NCBI RefSeq assembly: GCF_000981505.1
Contig: NZ_LN827929.1
Location: 992,001 to 1,056,000 of the forward strand
Direction of reading: 5' to 3'
Origin: Candidatus Methylopumilus planktonicus
GTDB taxonomy: Bacteria; Pseudomonadota; Gammaproteobacteria; Burkholderiales; Methylophilaceae
DNA length: 64,000 bases
Both the position numbers and the translations under genes were made by a program. This document shows, one piece after another, positions 9,246-17,764 of the stretch. Position 1 is the first letter of the stretch, and every line of letters begins with the position of its first letter. The notes below the pieces were generated by a model. That model worked only from the letters and a program-made list of their open reading frames with translations. It was not told where the DNA came from and searched no databases.

Positions 9246-10115
9246 TTAACCCCAGTTTAATTTTTTTCTAAGCATCTCAAAATAACAGTAGTCTTTTGGA
9301 TGAAGAAACGTGATCATTTTTTCTGCACGAATAATTTCCACGCGATCATGAATCTCAAGCGGCACTTTAAGCTGTCCATCAATACTTAAATAAGATTCAT
9401 CCATGCTCACTACATGAATTTCAATAATACTTTTACTGCTCACTGCAATTGGGCGATTACTTAATGTATGCGGACTAATAGGCACGATAGAAATTGCCTC
9501 CAATTCAGGGTGAAGAATCGGTCCTCCAGCTGACAGTGCATAAGCAGTTGTGCCAGTTGGTGTCGTCACAACAAGTCCGTCTGATCTTTGCTTGTGGACA
9601 AAACTGCCATTAATAGAAACTTCCAATTCAATTAAGCGGGATCCACTTTTTACTACAACATCATTAAGAGCTAATGATTCATGAATACATTTTGAACCTC
9701 TAAAAATTTTAGACTGCAACAGCATTCTTTTGTCTTTATAAGAAGAGCCTTGAAATATTTCATCAATAGATTCAAACATATTGCTTGTATTTAGATCTGC
9801 TAAAAACCCAAAACGGCCTTGGTTAATACCTATTAATGGGATGTCAAAATTCACAAGCGATCTTGCAACCCCCAACATCGTCCCATCGCCACCTATAACG
9901 ATTGCGAGATCAGCTTTTTCCCCAATTTCTTCTAGATCAATAGCCTTAAATGCTTGAAATTTTTCGGACCGGTGTGTTTTAGCCTCAATATAAATATTGA
10001 TATGCTTATTCGTCAAATATTGAGCGAGCTCTAAAAGCTGAGACTCAATGTCAGAAGATTCACTTCCGCTCGTATATTTTCCGATAATTGCGACTGATTT
10101 ATAGAGACTTTCCAT
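9246..10115 (-). CDS. nadK: NAD kinase
   Basis: Phosphorylates NAD+ to NADP+. The diagnostic GGDGTML motif begins at residue 75, followed by NQGRFGFLAD, the NDVVV segment and the glycine-rich TPTGTTAYALSAGGP loop. Length (289) is in the family range. It is the first gene of nadK-recN and divergent from hrcA, a frequent arrangement in proteobacteria; the 180-base gap between the two starts must hold both promoters. Confidence 0.97.
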   Translation of the reverse strand: MESLYKSVAIIGKYTSGSESSDIESQLLELAQYLTNKHINIYIEAKTHRSEKFQAFKAIDLEEIGEKADLAIVIGGDGTMLGVARSLVNFDIPLIGINQGRFGFLADLNTSNMFESIDEIFQGSSYKDKRMLLQSKIFRGSKCIHESLALNDVVVKSGSRLIELEVSINGSFVHKQRSDGLVVTTPTGTTAYALSAGGPILHPELEAISIVPISPHTLSNRPIAVSSKSIIEIHVVSMDESYLSIDGQLKVPLEIHDRVEIIRAEKMITFLHPKDYCYFEMLRKKLNWG

Positions 10116-10249
10116 AATTGAATTAAAGCATACTTAAGATGAAAGAATATATAGCAATTTAATAAAGAAAAACTTAGTATATTAAGCATTCATTTTACAA
10201 AAGTACTGCATGCTAGAATGGCTTATTACACTATGAAAACTAGGCTTTA

Positions 10250-10279
10250 TTGACTATTTTAAAGCATATCGATTTATAT
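10250..10279 (+). promoter_or_regulatory. Sigma-70 promoter candidate for hrcA
   Basis: TTGACT (10250-10255) and TTATAT (10274-10279) separated by 18 bases, just ahead of hrcA. I find no CIRCE repeat or sigma-32 type box here, so hrcA does not look autoregulated by its own operator. Confidence 0.5.
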
Positions 10280-10294
10280 GAATAACTCTATTTG

Positions 10295-11317
10295 ATGATG
10301 CTAGATAAGCGCGCCCAAATTCTTCTAAAAACCCTCATCGAGCAACATATTTATGATGGGCAGCCTGTGGGATCTAGAACCCTCTCTCAATCGTCAGGCC
10401 TTGACTTAAGTCCAGCTTCTATTCGTAATACCATGAAAGATCTAGAAGATCTCGGTTTTATCACAAGCCCCCATACTTCAGCAGGAAGAATTCCTACGCA
10501 ATTAGGTTACAGACTCTTTGTAGATTCTCTTCTAACTGTAAAACCTTTGGACGACAAAGCCATTCGCTCATTAAAAGATCAAATGAATATTGGTGACAAT
10601 AAAAAAATTATTAGTAATGCTGCGGATATCTTATCAACACTGACTCATTTTGCGGGTGTAGTACTTATTCCTAAGGCTAAGAAAACAACCTTTAAACATT
10701 TAGAATTTATAGGCCTATCTGAGAAAAAAATTCTTGTCATCATTGTCACAAATGATGGCAATGTTCAAAACAGAATTGTAATGACAGAAAAGCACTACAC
10801 TCATGATGACTTAGTTGAGGCTACAAATTATTTTAATCACAACTTTAGTGGCAATACTTTTGCTAAAGTCAAAGATACACTCGTGGACGAATTATCTAAA
10901 ATGCATGCTGATATGATTAAACTTATGACGGCAGCTATTGAAGTTGGTAATGATGTCATTTCGCCAGAGAGTGAATCGATCGTGATCACGGGTCAAAATA
11001 ACCTGATCCAATCTGAAGAACTCGCAAAAAATATATCGAGCTTAAGAAAAATTTTTGAGATATTTGAAAAGCGAACAGCGCTTATGAAACTTCTTGATCA
11101 AAGCCAGCTTGGGGAAGGCATTCAAATCTTTATTGGAAATGAATCCGGATATTCTTCTCTAGACGAATGTAGTCTTATTACATCGCCATATGAAACAGAT
11201 GGTGAAATTGTAGGCACCCTTGGTGTGATTGGTCCTACAAGAATGGCTTACGAAAGAGTCATTCCTATTGTCGATATCACAGCAAAACTTCTTTCTAACG
11301 CACTGAGTCAACACTAA
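10295..11317 (+). CDS. hrcA: Heat-inducible transcription repressor HrcA
   Basis: HrcA binds CIRCE operators and represses heat-shock genes. The N-terminal winged helix has GQPVGSRTLSQ and LSPASIRNTMKDLEDLGFI; the C-terminal half is the GAF-like HrcA domain ending LGVIGPTRMAYERVIPIVD. About 340 residues. Two consecutive ATG codons (10295, 10298) can serve as start; neither has a strong ribosome-binding site. The only CIRCE element in the window lies ahead of rpoH at 31725-31751, suggesting rpoH as a target. Confidence 0.96.
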   Translation: MMLDKRAQILLKTLIEQHIYDGQPVGSRTLSQSSGLDLSPASIRNTMKDLEDLGFITSPHTSAGRIPTQLGYRLFVDSLLTVKPLDDKAIRSLKDQMNIGDNKKIISNAADILSTLTHFAGVVLIPKAKKTTFKHLEFIGLSEKKILVIIVTNDGNVQNRIVMTEKHYTHDDLVEATNYFNHNFSGNTFAKVKDTLVDELSKMHADMIKLMTAAIEVGNDVISPESESIVITGQNNLIQSEELAKNISSLRKIFEIFEKRTALMKLLDQSQLGEGIQIFIGNESGYSSLDECSLITSPYETDGEIVGTLGVIGPTRMAYERVIPIVDITAKLLSNALSQH

Positions 11318-11319
11318 AA

Positions 11320-12429
11320 ATGAATTACTATACAAAAGAACCACAATATCAACATGGCGATCCGCCAAAAATAGGGATTATCCTCGCAAACTTAGGCACC
11401 CCTGATTCTCTTAGCACGCATGCCGTAAGAAAATATTTACAACAGTTTCTTATGGATCGAAGAGTGGTCGAAGTGCCACGATTTATTTGGTGCTGGATAC
11501 TTCATTTCATTATTTTAGTCTTTAGGCCAGGAAGTTCAGCAAAAAAATATGCAAAAGTTTGGACTAAAAAAGGCTCCCCTCTTTTAGTAAATGCGTCAAA
11601 TCAAACAAAAGCATTAACCCTAAAAATTAAAAAGTCAGTATCTCAGCCCATTGAGGTTGAATTAGGAATGTCCTACGGCAATCCTTCAATGAAAAATGCG
11701 GTCCTCAAATTAAAAGAAAAAAATTGCACTAAAATTCTCTTGCTTCCACTCTATCCCCAGTATGCTGCTTCATCAAGTGCATCTGCAATGGACGCGCTAT
11801 GGCGCATTCTTCTTAAAACAAGAAATGTGCCTGCAGTGAGAACTATTAGGAATTATCACGACCATCCTCTTTATATTAATGCGCTTAAATTATCTATTCT
11901 GCAATTCTGGAAAAAAAATGGAAAGCCTACAAAGTTAGTGATGAGCTTTCATGGGATCCCAAAAAAATCATTAATGCAAGGCGATCCTTATCATTGTGAA
12001 TGCTATAAAACCGCTCGCTTACTTGCCGAAGCTCTAAAATTAAAAGAGAACGAATATGTGGTCTCATTCCAGTCGCGCTTTGGAAGAGCCGAATGGCTAA
12101 AGCCTTATTACGCTGAGATGATGGCTGACCTAGGAAAAAAGAAAGAGAAAAATGTTCATGTTATTTGTCCGGGATTCTCAAGTGACTGCTTAGAAACCTT
12201 AGAAGAAATTAATATTGAAGGTAGGCACATTTTCCTAAGTCACGGCGGTAAAAGCTTTAGTTATATACCTGCTCTCAATGACAATTCAGATTGGATTGAT
12301 GCGATGCAAGGTATAATTCTAGAAAATTTACAAGGTTGGATTGATAAAAACTGGACTGCTAAAAAAGAATCTAACAATTCAGCTATCACTAAAAAAAGAG
12401 CTGCGCTTGTTGAAAAGAAACAGCCTTAA
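11320..12429 (+). CDS. hemH: Ferrochelatase
   Basis: Inserts Fe2+ into protoporphyrin IX, the last step of protohaem synthesis. The N-terminal ILANLGTPDS, the LPLYPQYAASSS block and the metal-site histidine His211 in SFHGIP are present. The distal ECLETLEEI-type motif appears as SDCLETLEEI. A YHCECYKTA stretch of the proteobacterial type is also present. Length is 369 residues with a basic tail. It starts 2 bases after the hrcA stop, implying co-transcription. Confidence 0.96.
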   Translation: MNYYTKEPQYQHGDPPKIGIILANLGTPDSLSTHAVRKYLQQFLMDRRVVEVPRFIWCWILHFIILVFRPGSSAKKYAKVWTKKGSPLLVNASNQTKALTLKIKKSVSQPIEVELGMSYGNPSMKNAVLKLKEKNCTKILLLPLYPQYAASSSASAMDALWRILLKTRNVPAVRTIRNYHDHPLYINALKLSILQFWKKNGKPTKLVMSFHGIPKKSLMQGDPYHCECYKTARLLAEALKLKENEYVVSFQSRFGRAEWLKPYYAEMMADLGKKKEKNVHVICPGFSSDCLETLEEINIEGRHIFLSHGGKSFSYIPALNDNSDWIDAMQGIILENLQGWIDKNWTAKKESNNSAITKKRAALVEKKQP

Positions 12430-12450
12430 TTATTTAAAGCCAATCATATT

Positions 12451-13434
12451 ATGATAATACTTACGGGTGGTGCTGGCATGATTGGAAGTGTCATTGCTTG
12501 GCATCTTAATAGCATTCTCGATAAAAAAGATATCATCATCGTCGATGATATTCAGCATCCAGATCAACGGAATAATTTAAGCAAGCGAACGTATATTGAT
12601 TACCTTGATAAAGATGATCTTTTTCCTTGGTTGGAAAAGAAAAAAGAGATTGAAGCAATCATTCATATGGGCGCTATCAGTGCTACAACCGAAACTAATT
12701 TTAATAAGCTTTTAAATCAAAATATTCGTTACAGTCAAAATCTATGGCGCTATGCAGCGGATCATGGCGTGCCTTTCCTTTATGCAAGCTCCGCGGCTAC
12801 CTATGGCGGAGGCGAATTTGGCTATGATGACAATGAATCAGAGCTAAGGAAACTATCGCCTCTTAATGCTTACGGCTATTCAAAACAATTTTTCGACCAA
12901 TGGGTAGTGCAGCAAGTCACTGCAAAAGAAAAAACACCTCCTCAATGGTGTGGATTTAAATTTTTTAATGTCTATGGTCCAAACGAATATCATAAAGATA
13001 GAATGGCAAGCGTTGTATTTCATGCATTTAATCAACTTAAAGCAGAGGGTGAAATTAGACTCTTCAAGAGCGATCGTCCCGATTATAAAGATGGCATGCA
13101 ATTAAGAGATTTTGTTTATGTAAAAGATGCAGCAGCAGCTGTTTTACATTTTTTAAGTCACAAAAAACATTCAGGTATCTATAATGTAGGTACAGGAAAA
13201 GCCTCAAGTTTTAAAGCGCTTGCAGAATCTCTTGTGAAAAGTATTAAGGGCGATCTAAATGCAATTAAATATATTGATATGCCAAATGATCTTAAGGGAA
13301 AATATCAATACTTTACTGAGGCTAATATAAAAAAACTAAAGGATGCTGGATATACAAAGCCTTTTCATACGATTGAAGAGGGTATTAAAGATTACGCAAT
13401 AAATTATTTAACTAAAAGTGATACTTACGCATGA
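12451..13434 (+). CDS. hldD: ADP-L-glycero-D-manno-heptose 6-epimerase
   Basis: Final step of ADP-heptose synthesis, epimerising the D-D to the L-D form for the LPS inner core. An SDR-type Rossmann fold begins with GGAGMIGS (residues 6-13). The catalytic YxxxK is Tyr141-Lys145 in AYGYSK, with ASSAATYG upstream and NVYGPNEYHKDRMASV downstream. Length 327. First gene of the hldD-gmhA-hldE-waaF cluster; it overlaps gmhA by 4 bases. Confidence 0.97.
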   Translation: MIILTGGAGMIGSVIAWHLNSILDKKDIIIVDDIQHPDQRNNLSKRTYIDYLDKDDLFPWLEKKKEIEAIIHMGAISATTETNFNKLLNQNIRYSQNLWRYAADHGVPFLYASSAATYGGGEFGYDDNESELRKLSPLNAYGYSKQFFDQWVVQQVTAKEKTPPQWCGFKFFNVYGPNEYHKDRMASVVFHAFNQLKAEGEIRLFKSDRPDYKDGMQLRDFVYVKDAAAAVLHFLSHKKHSGIYNVGTGKASSFKALAESLVKSIKGDLNAIKYIDMPNDLKGKYQYFTEANIKKLKDAGYTKPFHTIEEGIKDYAINYLTKSDTYA

Positions 13435-14003
13435 GTAATGAAAATTTAAAAAAAATAGAATCTATTTTTAATGAGCATCAAAAGACGATTCAAAAATTAA
13501 CCTTGCTCATTCCACAGATAAGTGAAATAGCAGGTCTGATAAAAAAAACACTTCACTCAGGGGGTAAAGTGCTTATTTTTGGAAATGGCGGTAGCGCTTC
13601 TGACAGTCAACATATTGCGGCAGAAATTGTAGGCAGATTTGTAAAGGAACGTAAAGGGCTTCCAGCTATTGCACTAACGACAGACACTTCAATTATTACT
13701 GCTGTTGCAAATGACTATGGCTATGAGCATATTTTTTCAAGACAAATCGAAGCGCTATGTTTAAAACATGATGTAGTGATTGGCATTTCTACATCAGGTA
13801 ATAGTAAAAATGTCATTAAAGGACTAGAAAAAGCGAATACATTAGGCGCTATGACGATTGGCCTAACAGGTGGTGATGGCGGTCTCATTAAAAAAATAGC
13901 AACACACGCTATTGTTGTAGACTCAAATGAAACAGCAAGAATTCAAGAGGCGCATATTCTCATTGGACATACGATCTGCGAACTCATTGATGAAGGTCAA
14001 TAG
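13431..14003 (+). CDS. gmhA: Sedoheptulose-7-phosphate isomerase
   Basis: Converts sedoheptulose 7-phosphate to D-glycero-D-manno-heptose 7-phosphate, the first committed heptose step. It is a SIS-domain protein with FGNGGSASDSQHIAAE (active-site Ser/His/Glu region), ISTSGNSKNV and the C-terminal EAHILIGHTICELI. Length is 190 residues. It sits between hldD and hldE with an ATGA overlap to hldD and a 3-base gap to hldE, so the enzymes of the pathway are translated together. Confidence 0.97.
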   Translation: MSNENLKKIESIFNEHQKTIQKLTLLIPQISEIAGLIKKTLHSGGKVLIFGNGGSASDSQHIAAEIVGRFVKERKGLPAIALTTDTSIITAVANDYGYEHIFSRQIEALCLKHDVVIGISTSGNSKNVIKGLEKANTLGAMTIGLTGGDGGLIKKIATHAIVVDSNETARIQEAHILIGHTICELIDEGQ

Positions 14004-14006
14004 CCC

Positions 14007-15455
14007 ATGAGTGAAATTGATATCATTAAAAATAAATTTAACGCAAAAAATCAGTGGGCTTTAGTGGTTGGTGATTTAATGTTAGATCGCTATTTAATAG
14101 GTAGCGTCTCAAGAATCTCTCCCGAAGCTCCAGTGCCAGTTGTCAGATTAAAGGAGTCATTTGATCGCATTGGCGGATCAGGCAATGTCGCAGCTAATCT
14201 AGCTCAGTTAGGTATCAAAACAGTTTTAGCTGGCCAAATTGGTGATGATGGTGATGGTAAAAAGTTACTTGATATTCTCAAAAAAAATCATATTGGTGTA
14301 GATGGTATTGTCAAAGACAAGAATCCCACAACTACAAAAACACGGATTATTGGCGAACATCAACAAATGATGAGAATTGATCAAGAGGCAACAGCAGATT
14401 TGATTGATTCTAAACCACTGATTAAAAGAATATCAACGCTCCTTAATAAAAAGCCTTCTATTGTTATATTGTCAGACTATGCAAAAGGGGTGTTAAGTGA
14501 AGCGCTATGTCAGCATGTTATTAAACTCGCAAAATCAAAAAAGATACCTGTGCTAGTAGACCCTAAAGGGATTGACTACAGTAAATATAAAAATGCAACT
14601 GCGATAACTCCAAACAAAAAAGAAGCTATCGAAGCTTGCCATATTCATGTCACAAAAAATCCGAACTTTTTAACGCCCCTTCTAAAATTAAAAAAATCTC
14701 TTAATTTGCAATTTATTGCCATGACGAAAGGAGAGGATGGTATTGATTTAGTGCAGAAAAATACTATTAAAAATTTGCCTGCCGTCAATCAACAGCAGGT
14801 ATTTGATGTATCAGGAGCGGGCGACACAGTTATTGCAACGCTTGCAGCGTGCATGATTGCGAGGATGCCTATTGAGAATTGTCTTAATATTGCAAATGTA
14901 GCTGCAGGTATAGTAATTGGAAAATTAGGCACTATCCCTATTACGCTTCAAACCCTCATAGAAACTTTAAGTTCTAAGCATTCTGATCAAGAGAAAAAAA
15001 TTCATTCCCTCTCGCGGCTCATGGAGCAAGTTCTGATTTGGAAAAAACAGAAAAAGAAAATTGTATTCACAAACGGCTGCTTTGATATTCTTCATGCAGG
15101 TCACGTGACTTATCTAGAAAAAGCAAAAAAATTAGGTGACATACTTATCTTAGCGCTTAATAGTGACTCGTCAGTCACAAAACTAAAAGGCAAATCAAGG
15201 CCTGTGATTCACCAAGAAGATCGAGCGAGAGTTCTTTCAGCCCTCTCTTCTGTAGATAGTATTATCATTTTTAGCGAAACTACACCGCTTCATTTAATAA
15301 AAAAAATTCAGCCTGACATTTTAGTTAAAGGTAGTGATTATAAAAAAAATCAAGTTGTAGGCCATAAAGAATTAAAAAAATGGCATGGCAAAGTTGAATT
15401 AGTTTCTGTTGTTCCTGGTAGAAGCACGAGTGCTATCATCAAAAAAATCTCTTAA
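14007..15455 (+). CDS. hldE: Bifunctional heptose-7-phosphate kinase / heptose-1-phosphate adenylyltransferase
   Basis: Fused enzyme catalysing the kinase and ADP-transfer steps of ADP-heptose synthesis. The N-terminal ribokinase-type domain (about residues 1-320) has RISPEAPVPVVRL and the catalytic SGAGDT. The C-terminal cytidylyltransferase-like domain (about 345-482) has FTNGCFDILHAGHVTYL and the GKSRPV loop. At 482 residues it is the full two-domain length. The phosphatase acting between the two steps, gmhB, is not here but at 63269-63811. Confidence 0.98.
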   Translation: MSEIDIIKNKFNAKNQWALVVGDLMLDRYLIGSVSRISPEAPVPVVRLKESFDRIGGSGNVAANLAQLGIKTVLAGQIGDDGDGKKLLDILKKNHIGVDGIVKDKNPTTTKTRIIGEHQQMMRIDQEATADLIDSKPLIKRISTLLNKKPSIVILSDYAKGVLSEALCQHVIKLAKSKKIPVLVDPKGIDYSKYKNATAITPNKKEAIEACHIHVTKNPNFLTPLLKLKKSLNLQFIAMTKGEDGIDLVQKNTIKNLPAVNQQQVFDVSGAGDTVIATLAACMIARMPIENCLNIANVAAGIVIGKLGTIPITLQTLIETLSSKHSDQEKKIHSLSRLMEQVLIWKKQKKKIVFTNGCFDILHAGHVTYLEKAKKLGDILILALNSDSSVTKLKGKSRPVIHQEDRARVLSALSSVDSIIIFSETTPLHLIKKIQPDILVKGSDYKKNQVVGHKELKKWHGKVELVSVVPGRSTSAIIKKIS

Positions 15456-15459
15456 GATT

Positions 15460-16452
15460 TTGAACCCAAAAAAAATTCTCATCATTGGACCATCATGGCT
15501 TGGTGATATGGTTATCGCACAAAAGCTATTTAAGACCATTAAAGATATTTATCCTAATAGCAAGCTTCACGTAGCCTCCCCTGCTTGGACAATTCCCTTA
15601 GTATCTAGAATGCCTGAGGTAGATCAATCCATTTCATTACCTTTTTCTCATGGCGAGCTAAATATACTCAAGCGTTATCAGATCGCTAAAGTTTTAAGAT
15701 TGGAAGGTTATTCGCAAGCTATTGTCTTAACAAATTCATTTAAGTCCGCATTGATTCCATTTTTTGCAGGCATTCCAAAGCGCACTGGTTTTTTGGGAGA
15801 AATGCGCTTTGCTTTAATTAATGATTGCATTAAAAAAGATCCTTCACTGTATAGAACAGTTGATCAATTTTTAGCCCTTGCACCAAAATCGAAAAATACG
15901 AAAGTTAGTTTGTCTACAAGCTTAATCTCGAAGCCCAGTCAGGGTAAAAGAATTTTGGCAGGTAAATTAAGTAGGTTTAAAAAAGTTCTTGGTATCGCCC
16001 CTGGAGCAGAGTACGGTGAATCTAAAAGGTGGCCTATTGAGTATTTTGCAGATGTAGCAAATGAAGCTATACAAAATGGATGGGAAGTTATCTCGTTAGG
16101 CTCCGCAAACGATCAAGACTTAGGAAAAACATTAGATCGACTCACAAAAAACAAAGTGATTAATCTCATCGGCAAAACTAAACTCGGAGAAGTAATTGAT
16201 GTAATAAGTTTGTGCCAATCATTTTTAAGTAATGATTCCGGACTTATGCATGTGGCGGCAAGTTTAAATATTAAACAAGTCGCTATTTTTGGCTCATCTG
16301 ACCCTAAAAAAACTCCACCATTAAGTCGGCACGCAAAATTAGCTTATCTTGGTCTCTCATGCAGCCCTTGTTTCGAAAGAGTTTGCCCTCTTCAGCATAC
16401 TAATTGCTTAAAAAATATTAGGCCTAGTGAAATTATTAAAAAACTTATTTAG
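15460..16452 (+). CDS. waaF: ADP-heptose:LPS heptosyltransferase II
   Basis: Adds the second heptose to the LPS inner core at the cytoplasmic face of the inner membrane. A GT9 family protein with IIGPSWLGDMV at the N-terminus, a central IAPGAEYGESKRWP and the C-terminal LSNDSGLMHVAASL, plus a cysteine-rich end (SCSPCFERVCPLQHTNC) typical of WaaF. I start it at a TTG (15460, MNPKKILII), 4 bases after the hldE stop, giving 330 residues; the longer reading from 15409 would overlap hldE by 47 bases. Its TAG stop shares TTAG with the next gene on the opposite strand. Confidence 0.94.
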   Translation: MNPKKILIIGPSWLGDMVIAQKLFKTIKDIYPNSKLHVASPAWTIPLVSRMPEVDQSISLPFSHGELNILKRYQIAKVLRLEGYSQAIVLTNSFKSALIPFFAGIPKRTGFLGEMRFALINDCIKKDPSLYRTVDQFLALAPKSKNTKVSLSTSLISKPSQGKRILAGKLSRFKKVLGIAPGAEYGESKRWPIEYFADVANEAIQNGWEVISLGSANDQDLGKTLDRLTKNKVINLIGKTKLGEVIDVISLCQSFLSNDSGLMHVAASLNIKQVAIFGSSDPKKTPPLSRHAKLAYLGLSCSPCFERVCPLQHTNCLKNIRPSEIIKKLI

Positions 16453-17108
16453 TGATTCAGATCGTCTAGCTTTTGATGGACTTCAATTTTATTTTCTTCA
16501 CAGAAATTTTTCCACTCGAAGAAATTTGTCCAGCCACTTAAAAAAATAAAATCTAAATTATTCTTCTTTGCAACTTGGTAATCATATTTTGAATCTCCAA
16601 TAAACAGAGCGGGCGATTGCCCTGTTGATTTTTTTAATTCACGCGCCACAATTTCTTCTTTTGAATCAGGGCTTCCAAAAATACCAACATCAAAATATTT
16701 TAATAATGATTTTCTGGAAAAGAGCCTAATAATTTCTTCTTGATCGCCACCGGATACAATCATCCAGTGAGCCTGTTTTGTTTTTTCTCTGAGCCTTTCA
16801 AGGCCTTCAGCAATATCACAATTTTCAAGGAGTCTCTCGACTTCAATGTTCAATTGTTTTAGTAGATGATTCATTGATAACTCATCTACTGGCTTTTTAA
16901 GAATGGTTTCTAAGAAATAGGTAAATTTAATATTTCTAGATATGCCGGTATATTCGATGTGATGGTTAACTAACTTCATAACATCTTCTTCAGATGCTCC
17001 AAATTCTAATGCGGTTAAGCGATATGCTTCTATTTTTAGGAAGTTTGAATTTAGGACAACCCCATCACAATCAAATAAGATTGTTTTATATTGGGAAATA
17101 GGCAGCAT
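16449..17108 (-). CDS. HAD-superfamily hydrolase (phosphatase-like)
   Basis: A haloacid dehalogenase fold protein. Motif I is FDCDGVV with nucleophile Asp13 and Asp15; motif II is VSGG; motif III/IV is near FIGDSKYDY. A helical cap (about residues 25-90) resembles the phosphoglycolate phosphatase / beta-phosphoglucomutase group. Substrate cannot be assigned. It lies 3' to waaF on the opposite strand and 14 bases after eda on the same strand, so it is probably transcribed with edd-eda and may act on a sugar phosphate. Confidence 0.8.
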   Translation of the reverse strand: MLPISQYKTILFDCDGVVLNSNFLKIEAYRLTALEFGASEEDVMKLVNHHIEYTGISRNIKFTYFLETILKKPVDELSMNHLLKQLNIEVERLLENCDIAEGLERLREKTKQAHWMIVSGGDQEEIIRLFSRKSLLKYFDVGIFGSPDSKEEIVARELKKSTGQSPALFIGDSKYDYQVAKKNNLDFIFLSGWTNFFEWKNFCEENKIEVHQKLDDLNH

Positions 17109-17122
17109 TATTTTAAATAATG

Positions 17123-17749
17123 CTAAAGACGTTTAATCGCACTAGCTTCTTTTGCTAGCTTTGTAATTTCTTCCCAATTTTTATTTGCGACAAGATCTTT
17201 TGGGGTCAGCCAGGTTCCGCCACAGACAGGGACATTAGGAAGACTCAAAAAGTCTGATGCTGACTGAACAGTTACACCACCTGTTGGGCAAAACTTAACG
17301 TCAGAAAAAGGACCTGCAAATCCCTTTAGAAGATTAATGCCACCCACTGCAACCGCAGGAAAAAGTTTTAAGAAATAATAACCATCATTATTTGCCATCA
17401 TGACTTCGCTACCTGTAGACACACCAGGCAATAATGGTAATCCAATATCTAAACAATGCTTTCCTAGTTCACTTGTATAGCCTGGGCTCACTGCAAACTG
17501 ACAACCAATTGATTTTGCAGCTGAAGCATCTGCTTTAGTTCTAACTGTGCCAGCGCCAACAATAGCTTCTGGCAAATGCTTAATAATTCTATCCATGGCA
17601 TCCATGGCGCATGCAGTTCTTAAGGTTACTTCTAACACTTTGATACCACCTGCAAGAAGAGCCTCTGCCATAGGCACAGCATCTTCAACTTTATCAATCA
17701 CTATGACCGGTATCACTGGTCCATAATTTGCTAAATCTAATGTCTTCAT
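17123..17749 (-). CDS. eda: 2-dehydro-3-deoxy-phosphogluconate (KDPG) aldolase
   Basis: Cleaves KDPG to pyruvate and glyceraldehyde 3-phosphate. Schiff-base Lys128 lies in YYFLKLFPA, the catalytic Glu40 in KVLEVTLRT, and the phosphate-binding stretches GAGTVR and CPTGGV are intact. Length is 208 residues. It follows edd by 15 bases. In methylotrophs using the ribulose monophosphate cycle, Edd/Eda can form the cleavage branch for fixed formaldehyde carbon; otherwise they serve the Entner-Doudoroff route. Confidence 0.97.
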   Translation of the reverse strand: MKTLDLANYGPVIPVIVIDKVEDAVPMAEALLAGGIKVLEVTLRTACAMDAMDRIIKHLPEAIVGAGTVRTKADASAAKSIGCQFAVSPGYTSELGKHCLDIGLPLLPGVSTGSEVMMANNDGYYFLKLFPAVAVGGINLLKGFAGPFSDVKFCPTGGVTVQSASDFLSLPNVPVCGGTWLTPKDLVANKNWEEITKLAKEASAIKRL

Positions 17750-17764
17750 ATTGTCCTTATATTA

